DNA of 64,000 nt from Shewanella psychromarinicola (GCF_003855155.1 NZ_CP034073.1:4774001-4838000), one strand, 5' to 3'; counted from the stretch's first letter, positions 1 through 10,504 are shown. Numbers and translations are program-made. Notes: a model not told the origin generated them from the letters alone.

Positions 1-486
1 ATCTTCTGCCACTGTGGGTGCCGATAATAATTCGCCATTAGCTTGCGTAGACCACACAACGTCACCCGTTGCCTCATCAAGCGCGACTAATAAGCCCGTT
101 TCGCCACCAATAAACACTTTACTGCGTGCCGCAGTAACACCCGCAGCTAAACGAATGCCTTTAGTTTTGGTTCCAAGCTGCTGTTCGAAGACATCATTAA
201 AGTCTTGCTTCCAAAGCTCATCACCACTTGTTTCGTCAAAAGCGACAACTATACCGTTGCGATCAGCAACAAACACTTTGCCATAACGGACGCTGGGACG
301 AAGTTGCGAATAATAATCGCCGACGCCATCACCAACACTGGTATCCCAAATAATTTCAGGAAACACCGTTGCTTGTATATCAACTAATTCACTAACAGGC
401 TCTTCTTCAACATCACTTGAAGAACAAGCAGACATAAGAGCAACACTTAACCCAACGGCAAGTAAATTTTTGCACCACGACTTCAT
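1..486 (-). CDS. bamB: Outer membrane protein assembly factor BamB, N-terminal part (cut by window edge)
   Basis: This is the first 162 codons of BamB, the lipoprotein beta-propeller of the BAM complex that inserts beta-barrel proteins into the outer membrane. The reverse-strand translation starts MKSWCKNLL and has a short hydrophobic signal ending in a lipobox, LMSAC. PQQ-like propeller repeats follow, such as VFVADRNGIVVAFDETSG and VFIGGETGLLVALDEATG. The start is ATG at 486. The gene lies 12 nt after a YfgM-like gene on the same strand, the arrangement usual in gammaproteobacteria. The rest of the propeller lies beyond base 1. The identification is firm and only the C-terminus is unseen. 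Confidence 0.95.
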   Translation of the reverse strand, partial: MKSWCKNLLAVGLSVALMSACSSSDVEEEPVSELVDIQATVFPEIIWDTSVGDGVGDYYSQLRPSVRYGKVFVADRNGIVVAFDETSGDELWKQDFNDVFEQQLGTKTKGIRLAAGVTAARSKVFIGGETGLLVALDEATGDVVWSTQANGELLSAPTVAED

Positions 487-498
487 CGGCTAAGTTCC

Positions 499-1119
499 TT
501 ATGCCTTATTTAGATTATCTAACTTCATGGTCAGCGCTGGACTGGTTAACGCACCACCATTATCCACTGCTGCTTGATAAGCTAATTTGGCTTTATCCAA
601 GTCACCTTGACGCACTAAAAAGTCACCTTTTAATTCTTCACGTTGAGAAGCAAATGCTTTATCAGTCACTTGATCTAACGTGGCTAACGCCATGCCTACA
701 TTATTTTGCTCAGCTTGAATACGCGCTAAACGGATCATCGCGACCATGCCCAAACCAGCACCAGGTTGCGCCGCAATCACTTTGGTAAATGAAACTTCTG
801 CTTTAGCCAAATCACCCGCTTCAACTGCCGATTTTGCTATTATCAATTCGAGTAGCGCTTGATAACCTTGCTGATCATGTTCTGATGCAAAGCTTTCTGC
901 CTGAACCAATAATGCAGCAGGATTATTCACCTGTGTCACGATAGACTGAAATGACTCTGAAGCTTCTTCAGCCGCCGTCACTTGCATGTCTGAATAAGTA
1001 TTCCATCCATATAAGCCACCAAGGCCTACCACGGCACCCACGACAATCGAGGTACCATAATCTTTCCAGAACTGCTTGATAGCATCTACTTGTTGTTCTT
1101 CTGTGCTATAAATTTCCAC
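499..1119 (-). CDS. yfgM: YfgM family TPR protein (SecYEG/periplasmic chaperone ancillary factor)
   Basis: A protein of about 206 residues with a cytoplasmic N-terminus (MEIYSTEEQQVDAIKQFWKD), one membrane segment (about residues 22-40, TSIVVGAVVGLGGLYGW) and a periplasmic TPR-like helical domain. This is the architecture of YfgM, which in E. coli associates with SecYEG and the chaperone PpiD. The longest frame begins at a GTG at 1125. I prefer the GTG at 1119 because the GGGG of AAAAGGGGAA then sits 8 nt upstream and the protein begins MEIY like its relatives. It is followed closely by bamB and preceded 14 nt away by hisS, so it is probably cotranscribed with both. Confidence 0.9.
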   Translation of the reverse strand: MEIYSTEEQQVDAIKQFWKDYGTSIVVGAVVGLGGLYGWNTYSDMQVTAAEEASESFQSIVTQVNNPAALLVQAESFASEHDQQGYQALLELIIAKSAVEAGDLAKAEVSFTKVIAAQPGAGLGMVAMIRLARIQAEQNNVGMALATLDQVTDKAFASQREELKGDFLVRQGDLDKAKLAYQAAVDNGGALTSPALTMKLDNLNKA

Positions 1120-1133
1120 TGGCACTTCCCCTT

Positions 1134-2408
1134 TTAAATCAGTTCTGCAATTTTAGTTACGAGTTCACTACGCGTAACCAATTGTTGTTCGTTGTTAGTT
1201 CGTAATGGCTTAATAGCGACTTGATTACTGGCCAATTCATTTTCACCAATAATTAACGCAAACTGAGCACCGCTTTTATCGGCACGCTTCATTTGCTTTT
1301 TAACGTTACCGCCACCGCAATGACTCATGACTTTAAGCCTTGGTAAATGTTGACGCAACTCTTGAGCCACTTTAATGGCTTCTACTACGCAGTTATCGCC
1401 CATTGCTGTGACATAAACATCCACTTCAGCGGCAATGTCACTGGTTAACTCGAGCGTTTCAAGCAATAGTACAATCCGCTCAAGACCCATAGCAAAACCA
1501 ACAGCGGGGGTATCTTTACCACCAAGTTGACCGACTAAACCGTCGTAACGTCCACCTGCCAATACCGTACCTTGCGAGCCCAAACTAGTGGTAACCCATT
1601 CAAATACAGTACGGTTATAGTAATCTAAACCACGGACTAAACGCGGATTGATGGTGTATTGGATGCCAACAGCGTCTAAGAGTTCACACAAAGTTGAAAA
1701 ATGTGTCTTTGATTCTTCACCAAGGTATTCCATCAATACTGGTGCATCGCTTAAAATAGCCTGCACTTGTTGCGATTTACTGTCTAGCACACGTAATGGA
1801 TTTGAATACATCCGACGTTGGCTATCTTCATCTAATTTGTCTTTGTGTTGCTCTAAAAAAGCAATTAACGCATCGCGGTAAGCAGCACGCTCAGCGGGAT
1901 CGCCTAGGGTATTAAGCTCCAGCGCAACATGTTCTTTAATGCCTAACTGGTCCCATAAACGGGCAGATAACATTAATACTTCAGCATCAACATCGGCGCT
2001 GCCGATCCCGAAAACTTCAACACCAAACTGATGAAATTGACGATAACGACCTTTTTGTGGACGCTCATGACGAAACATGGGTCCCATATACCATAAACGT
2101 TGTTCTTGGTTATACAGAAGGCCGTGCTCATTACCCGCGCGAACGGTTGAGGCGGTGCCTTCAGGGCGTAAGGTTAAGCTGTCATTGTTACGATCGCCAA
2201 AAGTGTACATTTCTTTTTCAACAATATCGGTCACTTCACCAATAGAGCGTTTAAAAAGATCAGTACTTTCAACAATAGGAGTGCGAATTTCGCTATAACC
2301 AAATGCACTAACTGATGAGCGCAATACGGCTTCGACTTTTTGCCATAAAGGACTTTGCGTTGGCAGAATATCATTCATACCGCGAATAGCTTGGATTTGC
2401 TTTGCCAC
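1134..2408 (-). CDS. hisS: Histidine--tRNA ligase
   Basis: Class II aminoacyl-tRNA synthetase that charges tRNA-His in the cytoplasm. With a GTG start at 2408 the protein is 424 residues, the usual length, and begins [16 protein letters not shown], the typical HisS start. An in-frame TTG at 2423 would add five residues. Visible motifs are the class II motif 2 region ([20 protein letters not shown]), the histidine-A motif ([15 protein letters not shown]) and motif 3 (GFAMGLERI). The C-terminal anticodon-binding domain follows. It sits between ispG and yfgM as in related genomes. Confidence 0.97.
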   Translation of the reverse strand: MAKQIQAIRGMNDILPTQSPLWQKVEAVLRSSVSAFGYSEIRTPIVESTDLFKRSIGEVTDIVEKEMYTFGDRNNDSLTLRPEGTASTVRAGNEHGLLYNQEQRLWYMGPMFRHERPQKGRYRQFHQFGVEVFGIGSADVDAEVLMLSARLWDQLGIKEHVALELNTLGDPAERAAYRDALIAFLEQHKDKLDEDSQRRMYSNPLRVLDSKSQQVQAILSDAPVLMEYLGEESKTHFSTLCELLDAVGIQYTINPRLVRGLDYYNRTVFEWVTTSLGSQGTVLAGGRYDGLVGQLGGKDTPAVGFAMGLERIVLLLETLELTSDIAAEVDVYVTAMGDNCVVEAIKVAQELRQHLPRLKVMSHCGGGNVKKQMKRADKSGAQFALIIGENELASNQVAIKPLRTNNEQQLVTRSELVTKIAELI

Positions 2409-2506
2409 TGTTAACTTGCCCAATTCTTGAATTAGCTTGCACTAATAAAATGTAAATATACCCTCAACATAGACAACACTTAGGTTGTCATGCACAGGAT
2501 TAATGA

Positions 2507-3622
2507 TTATTCAGTTTTGTCGGTGATCGCGATGCGATTTGCCATCATGCTTGCTTTAGCACGGATTTTGGCTTCTAAGCCATCGATAATATTTTTATTG
2601 TCAAAGCGCTCTTTTTGACGCACTCCGCCATCATAATAACCGCTCTTTGCATGGCCGCCAGTTAAGCCAATATCTGACACCAGTGCTTCACCTGGACCAT
2701 TAACCACGCAACCAATAATGGACACGTCCATTGCAGTGGTAATGTCTTCAAGACGACGCTCAAGTTCATTGACGGTACTAATCACATCAAATTCTTGGCG
2801 CGAACAAGAAGGACAAGCAATAAAGTTAATCCCACGGCTACGAATGCGTAAAGACTTTAAAATATCAAAGCCCACTTTAATTTCTTCAACGGGATCGGCC
2901 GCTAACGAAATACGTATGGTATCACCGATGCCTTCTGCCAATAACAGACCCAAACCGACCGCTGATTTGACTGAGCCTGCGCGCAGGCCGCCAGCTTCGG
3001 TAATGCCTAAATGCAAGGGTTGACGAATTTGTTTCGCCAGTAAGCGGTATGATGCAACAGCAAGGAAAACATCTGAGGCTTTAACGCTGACTTTAAATTG
3101 ATCAAAATTTAAACGGTCTAAAATATCTACATGACGCATTGCTGATTCTAATAAGGCTTCAGCCGTTGGCTCGCGATATTTGTCCATTAAATCTTTTTCA
3201 AGCGATCCACCATTCACTCCAATACGGATTGGAATGTTGTTATCGCGCGCGCACTCAACAACACTGCGAATACGTTGTTCATTACCAATATTACCCGGGT
3301 TAATACGTAAGCAATCTGCACCGTATTCTGCCACTTTAAGGGCAATACGATAGTCAAAATGAATGTCGGCCACTAAGGGAACATTCACTGACTGTTTAAT
3401 CATTTTAAAGGCTTCAGCTGCGTCCATCGTCGGTACAGAAATACGCACAATATCAGCACCGACTTTTTCTAACGCCCGGATTTGCGCAACGGTTGCTTCA
3501 ACATCGTTGGTATTAGTGTTCGTCATCGATTGCACAGCAATCGGCGCACCATCACCAATAGGCACATTGCCCACATATATACGTGTAGATGGTCTGCGAA
3601 TAATTGGGGATTCGTTATACAT
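2507..3622 (-). CDS. ispG: 4-hydroxy-3-methylbut-2-en-1-yl diphosphate synthase (flavodoxin), IspG/GcpE
   Basis: Penultimate enzyme of the MEP isoprenoid pathway. It reductively converts methylerythritol cyclodiphosphate to HMBPP using a [4Fe-4S] cluster. The 371-residue protein has the TIM-barrel N-terminal half ([45 protein letters not shown]). The C-terminal cluster domain has the cysteine pattern [13 protein letters not shown] and the later CVVNGPGEA. The cluster ligands are the two cysteines of CPSC and the one in GCVVNG, with a conserved glutamate after it. It lies between rodZ and hisS on the same strand. Confidence 0.97.
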   Translation of the reverse strand: MYNESPIIRRPSTRIYVGNVPIGDGAPIAVQSMTNTNTNDVEATVAQIRALEKVGADIVRISVPTMDAAEAFKMIKQSVNVPLVADIHFDYRIALKVAEYGADCLRINPGNIGNEQRIRSVVECARDNNIPIRIGVNGGSLEKDLMDKYREPTAEALLESAMRHVDILDRLNFDQFKVSVKASDVFLAVASYRLLAKQIRQPLHLGITEAGGLRAGSVKSAVGLGLLLAEGIGDTIRISLAADPVEEIKVGFDILKSLRIRSRGINFIACPSCSRQEFDVISTVNELERRLEDITTAMDVSIIGCVVNGPGEALVSDIGLTGGHAKSGYYDGGVRQKERFDNKNIIDGLEAKIRAKASMMANRIAITDKTE

Positions 3623-3652
3623 GCGAATATGCTCTATTGCTATGCTAAAGCA

Positions 3653-4630
3653 TTATGACGCTTTAGGCAGGGTTAATCTTGCTACTCGGCCGTCGGAAAA
3701 CGCAGCTAAACTGACGTTATTACCATCGAGACTGATACTGGCTACTTGAGGCGCACCCAGGATCACTTTAAAAGGTTTTGTACCACGGACTTCTATTCTT
3801 TGTGCCGCATTTTTCACACCATCAACCATCACTTTGCCATTGGCATCAGTTACGTTAACCCAACAGTCACCCGAAAGTTCAATCGTTAACACACTCTCAG
3901 AACTTGATACGCTCGTCTCTGTTATGGTTGACGATGGCGTACTCGGTTGAGTTAATGCCTGAGTTGAGCTCGCCGCGTTTTGCGCTGTTTGGATAAGATT
4001 ATCTTCAGCTTCGATCGCAGCCCTGCTAGCTGCATCAGTTGAACTATCGATGCCTTCAGTCACATAATCTGACTCACTGGTGGTGTTTTCAGCTTGCGAT
4101 TGTCCAGATTCACTGCGAATGATTTGCTGCGGATCAAGCATGCTACTTTCCGCGGCAATTTCTTCAACGGTTGGCTGTGATAAATCAACATTTGTCAGTA
4201 ACGATGATTTTTGGACCCACCATAACACCAGCATCGCTATTAATATGGCAACAATAAGGTAAGTCACTAAATTAAGCCGACTATTGCGAGCTTGATGGAT
4301 CGTCTTACGTGAAAAACTTTGCATTACCGGTGCCACGATTTCAGGCACTTGACGGCTTAAACATTGCTGTATTACAGCCATGTCGGCGCTAACAAAACGA
4401 GCATAATTCTTAATATAGCCTCTCACATAAGTGATAGAAGCTATATTAATAAAAATATCATTTTCAAGATCATCGATGATCTTGGGACGTAAATGCAATT
4501 GGGTTGCAACGGTCTCAATCGAGATCCCCTTTGCTTCGCGAGCCGCTTTTAAAATGGTGCCGGCTGTCACTACGTCTTTTAACAAATCCGCTTTTTCTGC
4601 GTCTTGTTCTACTTCGAATTCATTAGTCAT
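3653..4630 (-). CDS. rodZ: Cytoskeleton protein RodZ
   Basis: A 325-residue bitopic membrane protein that links MreB to the cell-wall elongation machinery. The N-terminal third is a Cro/C1-like helix-turn-helix domain (AGTILKAAREAKGISIETVATQL). A basic juxtamembrane stretch (SFSRKTIHQARNSRLN) precedes a single membrane helix (about residues 120-138, LVTYLIVAILIAMLVLWWV). A long Ser/Thr/Gln-rich linker then leads to the C-terminal DUF4115 domain (LTIELSGDCWVNVTDANGKV). The start codon overlaps the pilW stop by one base (TAATG), which indicates translational coupling. ispG follows after 30 nt. Confidence 0.95.
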   Translation of the reverse strand: MTNEFEVEQDAEKADLLKDVVTAGTILKAAREAKGISIETVATQLHLRPKIIDDLENDIFINIASITYVRGYIKNYARFVSADMAVIQQCLSRQVPEIVAPVMQSFSRKTIHQARNSRLNLVTYLIVAILIAMLVLWWVQKSSLLTNVDLSQPTVEEIAAESSMLDPQQIIRSESGQSQAENTTSESDYVTEGIDSSTDAASRAAIEAEDNLIQTAQNAASSTQALTQPSTPSSTITETSVSSSESVLTIELSGDCWVNVTDANGKVMVDGVKNAAQRIEVRGTKPFKVILGAPQVASISLDGNNVSLAAFSDGRVARLTLPKAS

Positions 4631-5415
4631 TAATTCAAGTTAGCTCTATAATTTTTGGCTTGTGGAGATGCAGGAAACTTCGCAATTAATAAAATGCCAA
4701 ATCGTTTTACGGCCTCTACATCGTTCGCCGCCCGCTCAATCTTAATCCCTAAGGCTAAACTTTCTGCTGATTCACTAGCAACTCGATGGTATCTTGCGAG
4801 TTGTTCGCGCGCATTGCCGTAGTCAGCATCTTCCATGGCTAACTCGGTTAGTTCTAACAACGTTACTTGCCGTCTTTTATCATACTTTAACGCCATATTA
4901 AAATACTGTCGCGCTTTTTCTTTATCACCTGCTTTGCGACTGCACACCCCTAAGTTTTCATAACTCGATGCTGTGCGGGTATATTTAGGTGTTTCAATCG
5001 CAGCAAGAAACATTTTCTCAGATTCGACAAATTTATTTTGTTGACACAAAAACACCCCAAAGTTATTCCGCGCATCACCAGTGACATCACTAAAGCTAAT
5101 GGCCTTTTCGTATGATGCTTCGGTTCGCTCTAAATCACCTACGGTTTGGTAATAATAAGCCATTGCCATATGAACTTCGCTGGTATTGGGTGCATATTCA
5201 ACTGCTTTATTTAAATTATACTTAGCTTGTTCGCTATTACCACGATTTAGATAAGTAAGTCCGAGATGCATACGCTCTCTAGCGGCCCCCTGCTTATCAA
5301 ACTGACGTTCAGCTACAGGGATATCAGTACCACTGTAGGTACGCTCAGTCACACAAGCAGTGACAGACAAAGCCAATAAGGTAATCAGACCAACCTTTTG
5401 CATTCCGTGCATCAT
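4630..5415 (-). CDS. pilW: Type IV pilus biogenesis/stability lipoprotein PilW (PilF)
   Basis: A 261-residue TPR lipoprotein that acts as pilotin for the PilQ secretin at the outer membrane. The N-terminus is a lipoprotein signal peptide with lipobox LSVTAC. About six TPR units follow (for example RERMHLGLTYLNRGNSEQAKYN and ARNNFGVFLCQQNKFVESEKM). ATG codons at 5415, 5412 and 5403 are all possible starts, and the chosen one keeps the longest frame. It is downstream of rlmN (31 nt) and overlaps rodZ by one base, as in most gammaproteobacteria. Confidence 0.93.
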   Translation of the reverse strand: MMHGMQKVGLITLLALSVTACVTERTYSGTDIPVAERQFDKQGAARERMHLGLTYLNRGNSEQAKYNLNKAVEYAPNTSEVHMAMAYYYQTVGDLERTEASYEKAISFSDVTGDARNNFGVFLCQQNKFVESEKMFLAAIETPKYTRTASSYENLGVCSRKAGDKEKARQYFNMALKYDKRRQVTLLELTELAMEDADYGNAREQLARYHRVASESAESLALGIKIERAANDVEAVKRFGILLIAKFPASPQAKNYRANLN

Positions 5416-5446
5416 TTATAAGCCTATTATCTATGTAAACAACGAG

Positions 5447-6568
5447 TTATTCCATTGTGACTGAAATCTGATTCTGTTGCATTTGTTTTTTTGCTAAACG
5501 CTTTGTTCTATCACGAATATCACCCGCTAACTGGCCACAAGCAGCATCAATATCATCCCCACGGGTTTTACGCACAATAACGGTGAGGCCATGTTCTATC
5601 AATACTTTAGAAAAACGGTCTATGCGTGAGTTAGATGAACGGCCGTAAGGAGAACCAGGATACGGGTTAAACGGAATTAAGTTAATCTTACATGGAGTAT
5701 CTTTCATTAACGTTGCAAGTTCATGCGCTTGGTCTGTGCTGTCATTAATATGATCAAGCATCACATATTCAACCGTTACGCGGCCGCGATTTGCATTAGA
5801 CTTTGCTAAATAACGACGAATGCCCGCTAAAAATTCTTGTAATGGATATTTTTTGTTAACCGGAACCAACACATCGCGCAGTTCATCATTAGGGGCGTGG
5901 ATACTAACCGCTAATGCCACATCAATAACGTCACCGAGTTTATCAAGCGCAGGTACCACACCAGAGGTTGATAAGGTCACGCGACGTTTAGATAAACTAA
6001 AGCCAAAATCATCAAGCATAATATCCATCGCAGGGATCACATTGGCAAGGTTAAGCAAAGGCTCACCCATACCCATCATCACTACGTTAGAAATGGGTCT
6101 ATCGCCGGTGTCTTTATGGAAACCTAAAAATTGCGATACTCTCCAGACTTGACCGACGATCTCCGATACCGTTAAGTTACGGTTAAAACCTTGCTGACCA
6201 GTAGAGCAGAAAGTACATTCTAAAGCGCAACCCACTTGCGACGACACGCATAACGTCGCGCGGTCCTCTTCTGGAATATATACCGTTTCGACTTCTTGAC
6301 CCTGACCAACATTGATCGCAAATTTAATGGTGCCATCAGCAGACTCTTGAAAATTAGCAATTTCAGGCGCAACAATTTCATATTTCGCAGCCAATTTTCC
6401 ACGTAGAACTTTGTTTATGTTGTTCATTTTTTCAAAATCAGTGACCCCAAAGTGATAAATCCACTTCATTAACTGATCGGCACGAAACGGTTTTTCGCCC
6501 ATTTCACTGAACAACGCACGTAGTCCTTTACGATTAAAATCTAATAAATTGATTTTTTTTACACTCAT
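5447..6568 (-). CDS. rlmN: Dual-specificity RNA methyltransferase RlmN
   Basis: Radical-SAM enzyme that methylates C2 of A2503 in 23S rRNA and A37 of some tRNAs. The 373-residue protein carries the CxxxCxxC cluster motif (C114, C118 and C121 in [12 protein letters not shown]) and the GEPLLN motif. The conserved C-terminal cysteine used for the methyl-transfer intermediate lies in [12 protein letters not shown]. The start at 6568 begins [15 protein letters not shown]. Its upstream region runs into a 64-bp tandem repeat array, so the promoter must lie in the roughly 55 bp before the array or within it. Confidence 0.97.
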   Translation of the reverse strand: MSVKKINLLDFNRKGLRALFSEMGEKPFRADQLMKWIYHFGVTDFEKMNNINKVLRGKLAAKYEIVAPEIANFQESADGTIKFAINVGQGQEVETVYIPEEDRATLCVSSQVGCALECTFCSTGQQGFNRNLTVSEIVGQVWRVSQFLGFHKDTGDRPISNVVMMGMGEPLLNLANVIPAMDIMLDDFGFSLSKRRVTLSTSGVVPALDKLGDVIDVALAVSIHAPNDELRDVLVPVNKKYPLQEFLAGIRRYLAKSNANRGRVTVEYVMLDHINDSTDQAHELATLMKDTPCKINLIPFNPYPGSPYGRSSNSRIDRFSKVLIEHGLTVIVRKTRGDDIDAACGQLAGDIRDRTKRLAKKQMQQNQISVTME

Positions 6569-6624
6569 CTGCCTAACCTCAAAACACCAAAACCTGTAAC
6601 AGGGCGGCGAATTATACAGTTAGC

Positions 6625-7035
6625 ATCACGTTTTAGCCAGTATCTCGAGCATCGAGTTTACTCAATATATCTAGTATCGTGTTCGTGTCGTGTTTTAGCC
6701 ACTGTCGCGAGTCCATCGAGTTGACTCAATATCGCTATTGTCGTGTTCGTGTCGTGTTTTAGCCACTGTCGCGAGTGCATCGAGTTTACTCAATATCGCT
6801 ATTGTCGTGTTCATGTCGTGTTTTAGCCACTGTCGCGAGTCCATCAAGTTTACTCAATATCGCTATTGTCGTGTTCGTGTCGTGTTTTAGCCTCTGTCGC
6901 GAGTCCATCGAGTTGACTCTGTATCGCTAGTATAGTGTTTTAGTTACTGTAGAGAGTGAATCGGATGTTTACTCAGTATCGCTATTGTCGTGTTCATGTC
7001 GTGTTTTAGCCACTGTAGCGAGTGCATCGGATGTT
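6625..7035. repeat. Tandem array of about seven 64-bp repeats
   Basis: The block TGTTTTAGCCACTGTCGCGA recurs at about 6629 (as CGTTTTAGCC), 6691, 6755, 6819, 6883, 6936 (as TGTTTTAGTT) and 7002. The steps are 62, 64, 64, 64, 53 and 66 bp. Each unit continues with a GTCCATCGAGTT-like block, ACTCAATATCGCTATTGTCG and TGTTCGTG. The central units are nearly identical and the outer ones are diverged or shortened by about 11 bp. The array fills the gap between divergently transcribed rlmN and the CNNM gene. No ORF runs through it. The unit length and the lack of spacers rule out a CRISPR array. Confidence 0.95.
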
Positions 7036-7092
7036 ATGATAGAATTGATACAGTTTATTTAGTCTACCTCGAGGAAGTTTCTACTTACATTT

Positions 7093-8151
7093 ATGTTAAC
7101 TCTTTTTTTGATTGTCTTTTTTGCTATTTTCATTTCATTTCTATGCAGTATTTTTGAAGCAGTCCTCTTATCTGTTACTCCAAGTTATATCGAAACCCTC
7201 AAAGAAACTCACCCCTTTATTGCTGCACGCCTCGATAAGCAAAAGCAAAATATTGATTCTCCATTAGTCTCTATCTTAACGATAAATACCATCTCACATA
7301 CCATGGGGGCTTCTGTTGCTGGTGCAAAGGCGGCCATCATATTTGGTAGTGAAATGCTTGGCGTATTCTCTGCTGTTCTGACTTTTTTAATTTTATTCTT
7401 CTCAGAAATCATTCCTAAAACCTTAGGGGCTAATTACTGGCGCAAATTGGCTCCATCGGTATCACTATGTTTATATTGGATGGAAAAGATGACGATGCCT
7501 TTAATTTGGATGACTCAAAAAGTCACCAATCTCTTCGGCAAAGGCGAAAAAGGTCAATACATTCGTCAAGAACTCAGCGCAATGACCCAAATGGGGAAAG
7601 ACAGTGGCGAATTAAGTGAGCAAGAATCACAGATGTTAACGCAAATGTTGTCGATGAAAGACATGCACGTCAGTGACATCATGACCCCCCGCACAGTGAT
7701 TTTTAAATTACCAACTCACATCACTAATGAGCAATTTATCGACCAGTATTTGTCCAGTACTTTTACCCGGATCCCGATTTATCAAGGTGATCGTGACAAT
7801 GTGATTGGTTATGTCAATCGTAATGATATTATACTTCAGTCTCGCCAAGCCCCAGATACTGAAATTGGAGAGCATTTAAAAAATTTACTCGTCGTCCCCT
7901 CTTCCGTAAGAGTATTGCCGCTGTTTCAATTAATGATCAATCGTAGTTCAAAAATCGCCTTGGTGGTTGATGAATACGGTTCAAGCGAAGGCATTGTGAC
8001 GATTGAAGATATCATCGAAACCTTAATTGGTTTAGAAATCGTTGACTCAAAGGATTTAACGCCCAATATGCAAGCATTGGCGCGCAAACTTTGGCAACGA
8101 CGGATAAAAAGTAAAGGTTTAGTCATATACGATGAAAATAATATGGGTTAA
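7093..8151 (+). CDS. CNNM/CBS-domain membrane protein (HlyC/CorC-type, DUF21)
   Basis: A 352-residue inner-membrane protein. The N-terminal DUF21/CNNM transmembrane domain spans about residues 1-165, with a first helix LTLFLIVFFAIFISFLCSIFEAVLLS and the signature FSEIIPKTLGANYW. A CBS pair follows (DIMTPRTVIFKLPTHITNEQF, TRIPIYQGDRDNVIGYVNRND, ALVVDEYGSSEGIVTIEDIIE). The family is linked to magnesium or other divalent-cation transport. The C-terminal CorC_HlyC domain seen in longer relatives is absent. A GAGGAAG lies 15 nt before the ATG, which is rather far. Substrate is not deducible from sequence. Confidence 0.88.
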   Translation: MLTLFLIVFFAIFISFLCSIFEAVLLSVTPSYIETLKETHPFIAARLDKQKQNIDSPLVSILTINTISHTMGASVAGAKAAIIFGSEMLGVFSAVLTFLILFFSEIIPKTLGANYWRKLAPSVSLCLYWMEKMTMPLIWMTQKVTNLFGKGEKGQYIRQELSAMTQMGKDSGELSEQESQMLTQMLSMKDMHVSDIMTPRTVIFKLPTHITNEQFIDQYLSSTFTRIPIYQGDRDNVIGYVNRNDIILQSRQAPDTEIGEHLKNLLVVPSSVRVLPLFQLMINRSSKIALVVDEYGSSEGIVTIEDIIETLIGLEIVDSKDLTPNMQALARKLWQRRIKSKGLVIYDENNMG

Positions 8152-8167
8152 TTGAGCCTCCGTTATT

Positions 8168-8219
8168 GGCTATAAAATCAGACTAACCAATTATTAACAT
8201 TCAATTTATAGCCTTTTTT
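8168..8219 (+). terminator. Possible rho-independent terminator after the CNNM gene
   Basis: A perfect 9-bp stem, GGCTATAAA (8168-8176) with TTTATAGCC (8205-8213), is followed by six T. The loop is 28 nt, unusually large, so termination efficiency is uncertain. Confidence 0.45.
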
Positions 8220-8767
8220 ATACCAACTGAATGATGTATATTCAAATTTATCTTAATCATTAACAATGTTAACAGCAATTCGATTAACTAATTGTTAAAA
8301 AAGGTGTTTTACCATTGTTAACCCACTAAACTTGTTGTGATCACGGGGCTAATAGTCAATCCTGCGTTAGCCTCAATCCATACCATAGTACAGTGTAAAT
8401 ATGTCGCATTATTATCTATAACCTCATCTCTGGACAATCCTTAAGATAATAAACCGTTCTCAAATCGCTTTTTGTCCCGCGATCGAAGTGGCATTGACTT
8501 GCAACAACAGCGCTATTATCGCCTTTACTCGCAAAACAAAAGGCAAGGTTAATAAACCAGACAACACGCTAATTTATATCACTTTATCTTACTTATACCA
8601 GAATTGAAGTTAAGTACGATCAATAAAAGACTCTTAGGTATTCTGTTTCTGCGTTACATGGCAACTCTTGCGCCAACAAGCTTAAATTGAAAGACCAGGG
8701 GAAACGCTGAGTGATTACATATTTAATGAAATGGGTATAATATACCGACATTAAATTGAGGGAAAAA
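8220..8767. other. Intergenic region upstream of the 5'-nucleotidase gene
   Basis: This AT-rich gap shows no convincing ORF. A TATAAT hexamer within GGGTATAATATACC at about 8735-8740 is a plausible -10 element for the gene starting at 8768, giving a leader of roughly 20 nt. A Shine-Dalgarno GAGGG lies at 8758-8762. I see nothing recognisable in the remaining stretch. Confidence 0.5.
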
Positions 8768-10504
8768 ATGCCAAATATTTATCGTTTATCTATTGCTCAC
8801 ATTAATGACACTCATTCTAACTTCGAACCTAGTCCAGTCCATTTTAGCCTGACAGCCCAACAGCACACTTATAAACTAGAAGCCCATTCTGGTGGCTATG
8901 CGCGTTTAGGTTATCAAATAGAACAGGCAAGACAGCAAGCCGCGGCCCAGCAAACTCCATTTCTATTTTTACATGGCGGCGATAGCTTTCAAGGCACTTT
9001 ATATTTTAGAGAGTTTAAAGGTGCAGCCAATGCCCATTTACTAAACCTGCTAAAGCCCGATGCTATGGTCATAGGTAATCATGAAATCGATGCGGGTAAC
9101 AGCCCTGTTCAAGCGTTTTTAAATCGTATCGATTTTCCGATATTAGCCGGTAATATGGATTTAAGTCAGGAAGACCGCCAGAAAACAGGCCGACTTTATG
9201 GCCATCCAATGCTATACGACTTTGATGACTCAACTGAAACGGCCAAAGTATTAATTAAGCCGTTTTATGATACCAAGCTAGCGATAATTGGCATCACTCT
9301 TGATCAAATGCGCTTAATTGCCAGACCGGATCCTGATACCCACTTTGTCAATGCCATCGAGACCACGGAGCGAACAATACAACGCTTGCACCAACAAGGT
9401 ATTCATCACATTATCGTCCTGAGCCATTTAGGCTTAGATCAAGATAGGGAACTGGCCGCAAAAGTTGATGGCATAAGCCTGATTGTAGGTGGTCACTCGC
9501 ATACGCTCCAAGGCGAGCTGAGTGATATTGGCCTGAGTAATATCCCTTATGGCGAAACAATTAATTCAACGCCGATTTTACATGCCGGTAAATATGCTGA
9601 AACGGTTGGTTTAGCTGAAATATGTTTTGACCAACAAGGTAAGGTTGTCGAACTGTTGGGTAACAATTACTTTATGCTCGATAACAAGATTACCGTAACC
9701 ACAAAACAAGGCACTGTTGCTGACAGTCATACTTCAGCGGCATTAATTGAACAACTTTTTAGTCACCCTTGTATTAAAGATGCCCAACATGATGAAGAGA
9801 TCCACTCGGTCATTCACACCCAATATAGACCATCATTAGACGCAATAGAAAATCAAATTCTAACCCATATCCCGCGCGATTTTGTCCATACTCGCCTGCC
9901 CAGTAAACATTTTCCTCACGGCAGTGAAATTGCGCCTTGGGTCAGTAGAAGCATGTATAAAGCCGCAAAAAATATTGAACCGAATATTGATTTTGCCCTC
10001 CATAATGCTGGCGGTGTTAGACAGTCGTTGAATAAAGGCCAATTGTCATTAGCGGATGTAGTAGGACGGATTTTACCTTTTGATTTACCCCTGACCTTGT
10101 ACCAAATCCAAGGGAAATATGTCATTGAAGCGCTTGAGTCTTCAATTAACTCGGCAACCAATAATGGTATTATGGGTACTGGCGCAGGTAGTTTTCCTTA
10201 TCCTTACGGATTGCGTTACTTCTATGATGGTAAGCAAATTAAAGGGCAACGGATCACCCAAGTCGAAATTTACAAACAAGATCAATGGCAAACCCTTGAT
10301 CCTAAAAAGCTGTATCTCGGGGTATCAAGTTCTTATACCGCTGCGGGTAAAGAAGGATATGAGGCATTGTTGCTGGCACATTGGCAACAATCGATAACGG
10401 ATCAAACATTACCAGAAGCGTTTATCGATTTTGTCAGTCAATATGGACACCTCATTAACGGACTACTATTGGCCAATGTACATTATATTAGCCACCGCGA
10501 TTAA
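8768..10504 (+). CDS. 5'-nucleotidase / UDP-sugar hydrolase-type metallophosphatase
   Basis: A 578-residue two-domain metallophosphoesterase of the UshA/5'-nucleotidase family. The N-terminal dinuclear-metal domain shows IAHINDTHSNFEP, LHGGDSFQGTLYF, VIGNHEIDAGN, VLSHLGLDQD and VGGHSHTL, the canonical metal-binding motifs. The C-terminal 5'-nucleotidase domain (NAGGVRQSLNKGQLSLADV, LPFDLPL) binds the nucleotide. An in-frame TTG at 8756 would add four residues. The ATG at 8768 is preferred because GAGGG sits 5 nt upstream. No signal peptide is visible, unlike periplasmic UshA, so a cytoplasmic location or unusual export is likely. Confidence 0.88.
   Translation: MPNIYRLSIAHINDTHSNFEPSPVHFSLTAQQHTYKLEAHSGGYARLGYQIEQARQQAAAQQTPFLFLHGGDSFQGTLYFREFKGAANAHLLNLLKPDAMVIGNHEIDAGNSPVQAFLNRIDFPILAGNMDLSQEDRQKTGRLYGHPMLYDFDDSTETAKVLIKPFYDTKLAIIGITLDQMRLIARPDPDTHFVNAIETTERTIQRLHQQGIHHIIVLSHLGLDQDRELAAKVDGISLIVGGHSHTLQGELSDIGLSNIPYGETINSTPILHAGKYAETVGLAEICFDQQGKVVELLGNNYFMLDNKITVTTKQGTVADSHTSAALIEQLFSHPCIKDAQHDEEIHSVIHTQYRPSLDAIENQILTHIPRDFVHTRLPSKHFPHGSEIAPWVSRSMYKAAKNIEPNIDFALHNAGGVRQSLNKGQLSLADVVGRILPFDLPLTLYQIQGKYVIEALESSINSATNNGIMGTGAGSFPYPYGLRYFYDGKQIKGQRITQVEIYKQDQWQTLDPKKLYLGVSSSYTAAGKEGYEALLLAHWQQSITDQTLPEAFIDFVSQYGHLINGLLLANVHYISHRD

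Noticed and set aside
6625..7035. Possible CRISPR array
   Set aside because: The units are 64 bp and contiguous with no unique spacers, and there are no cas genes.
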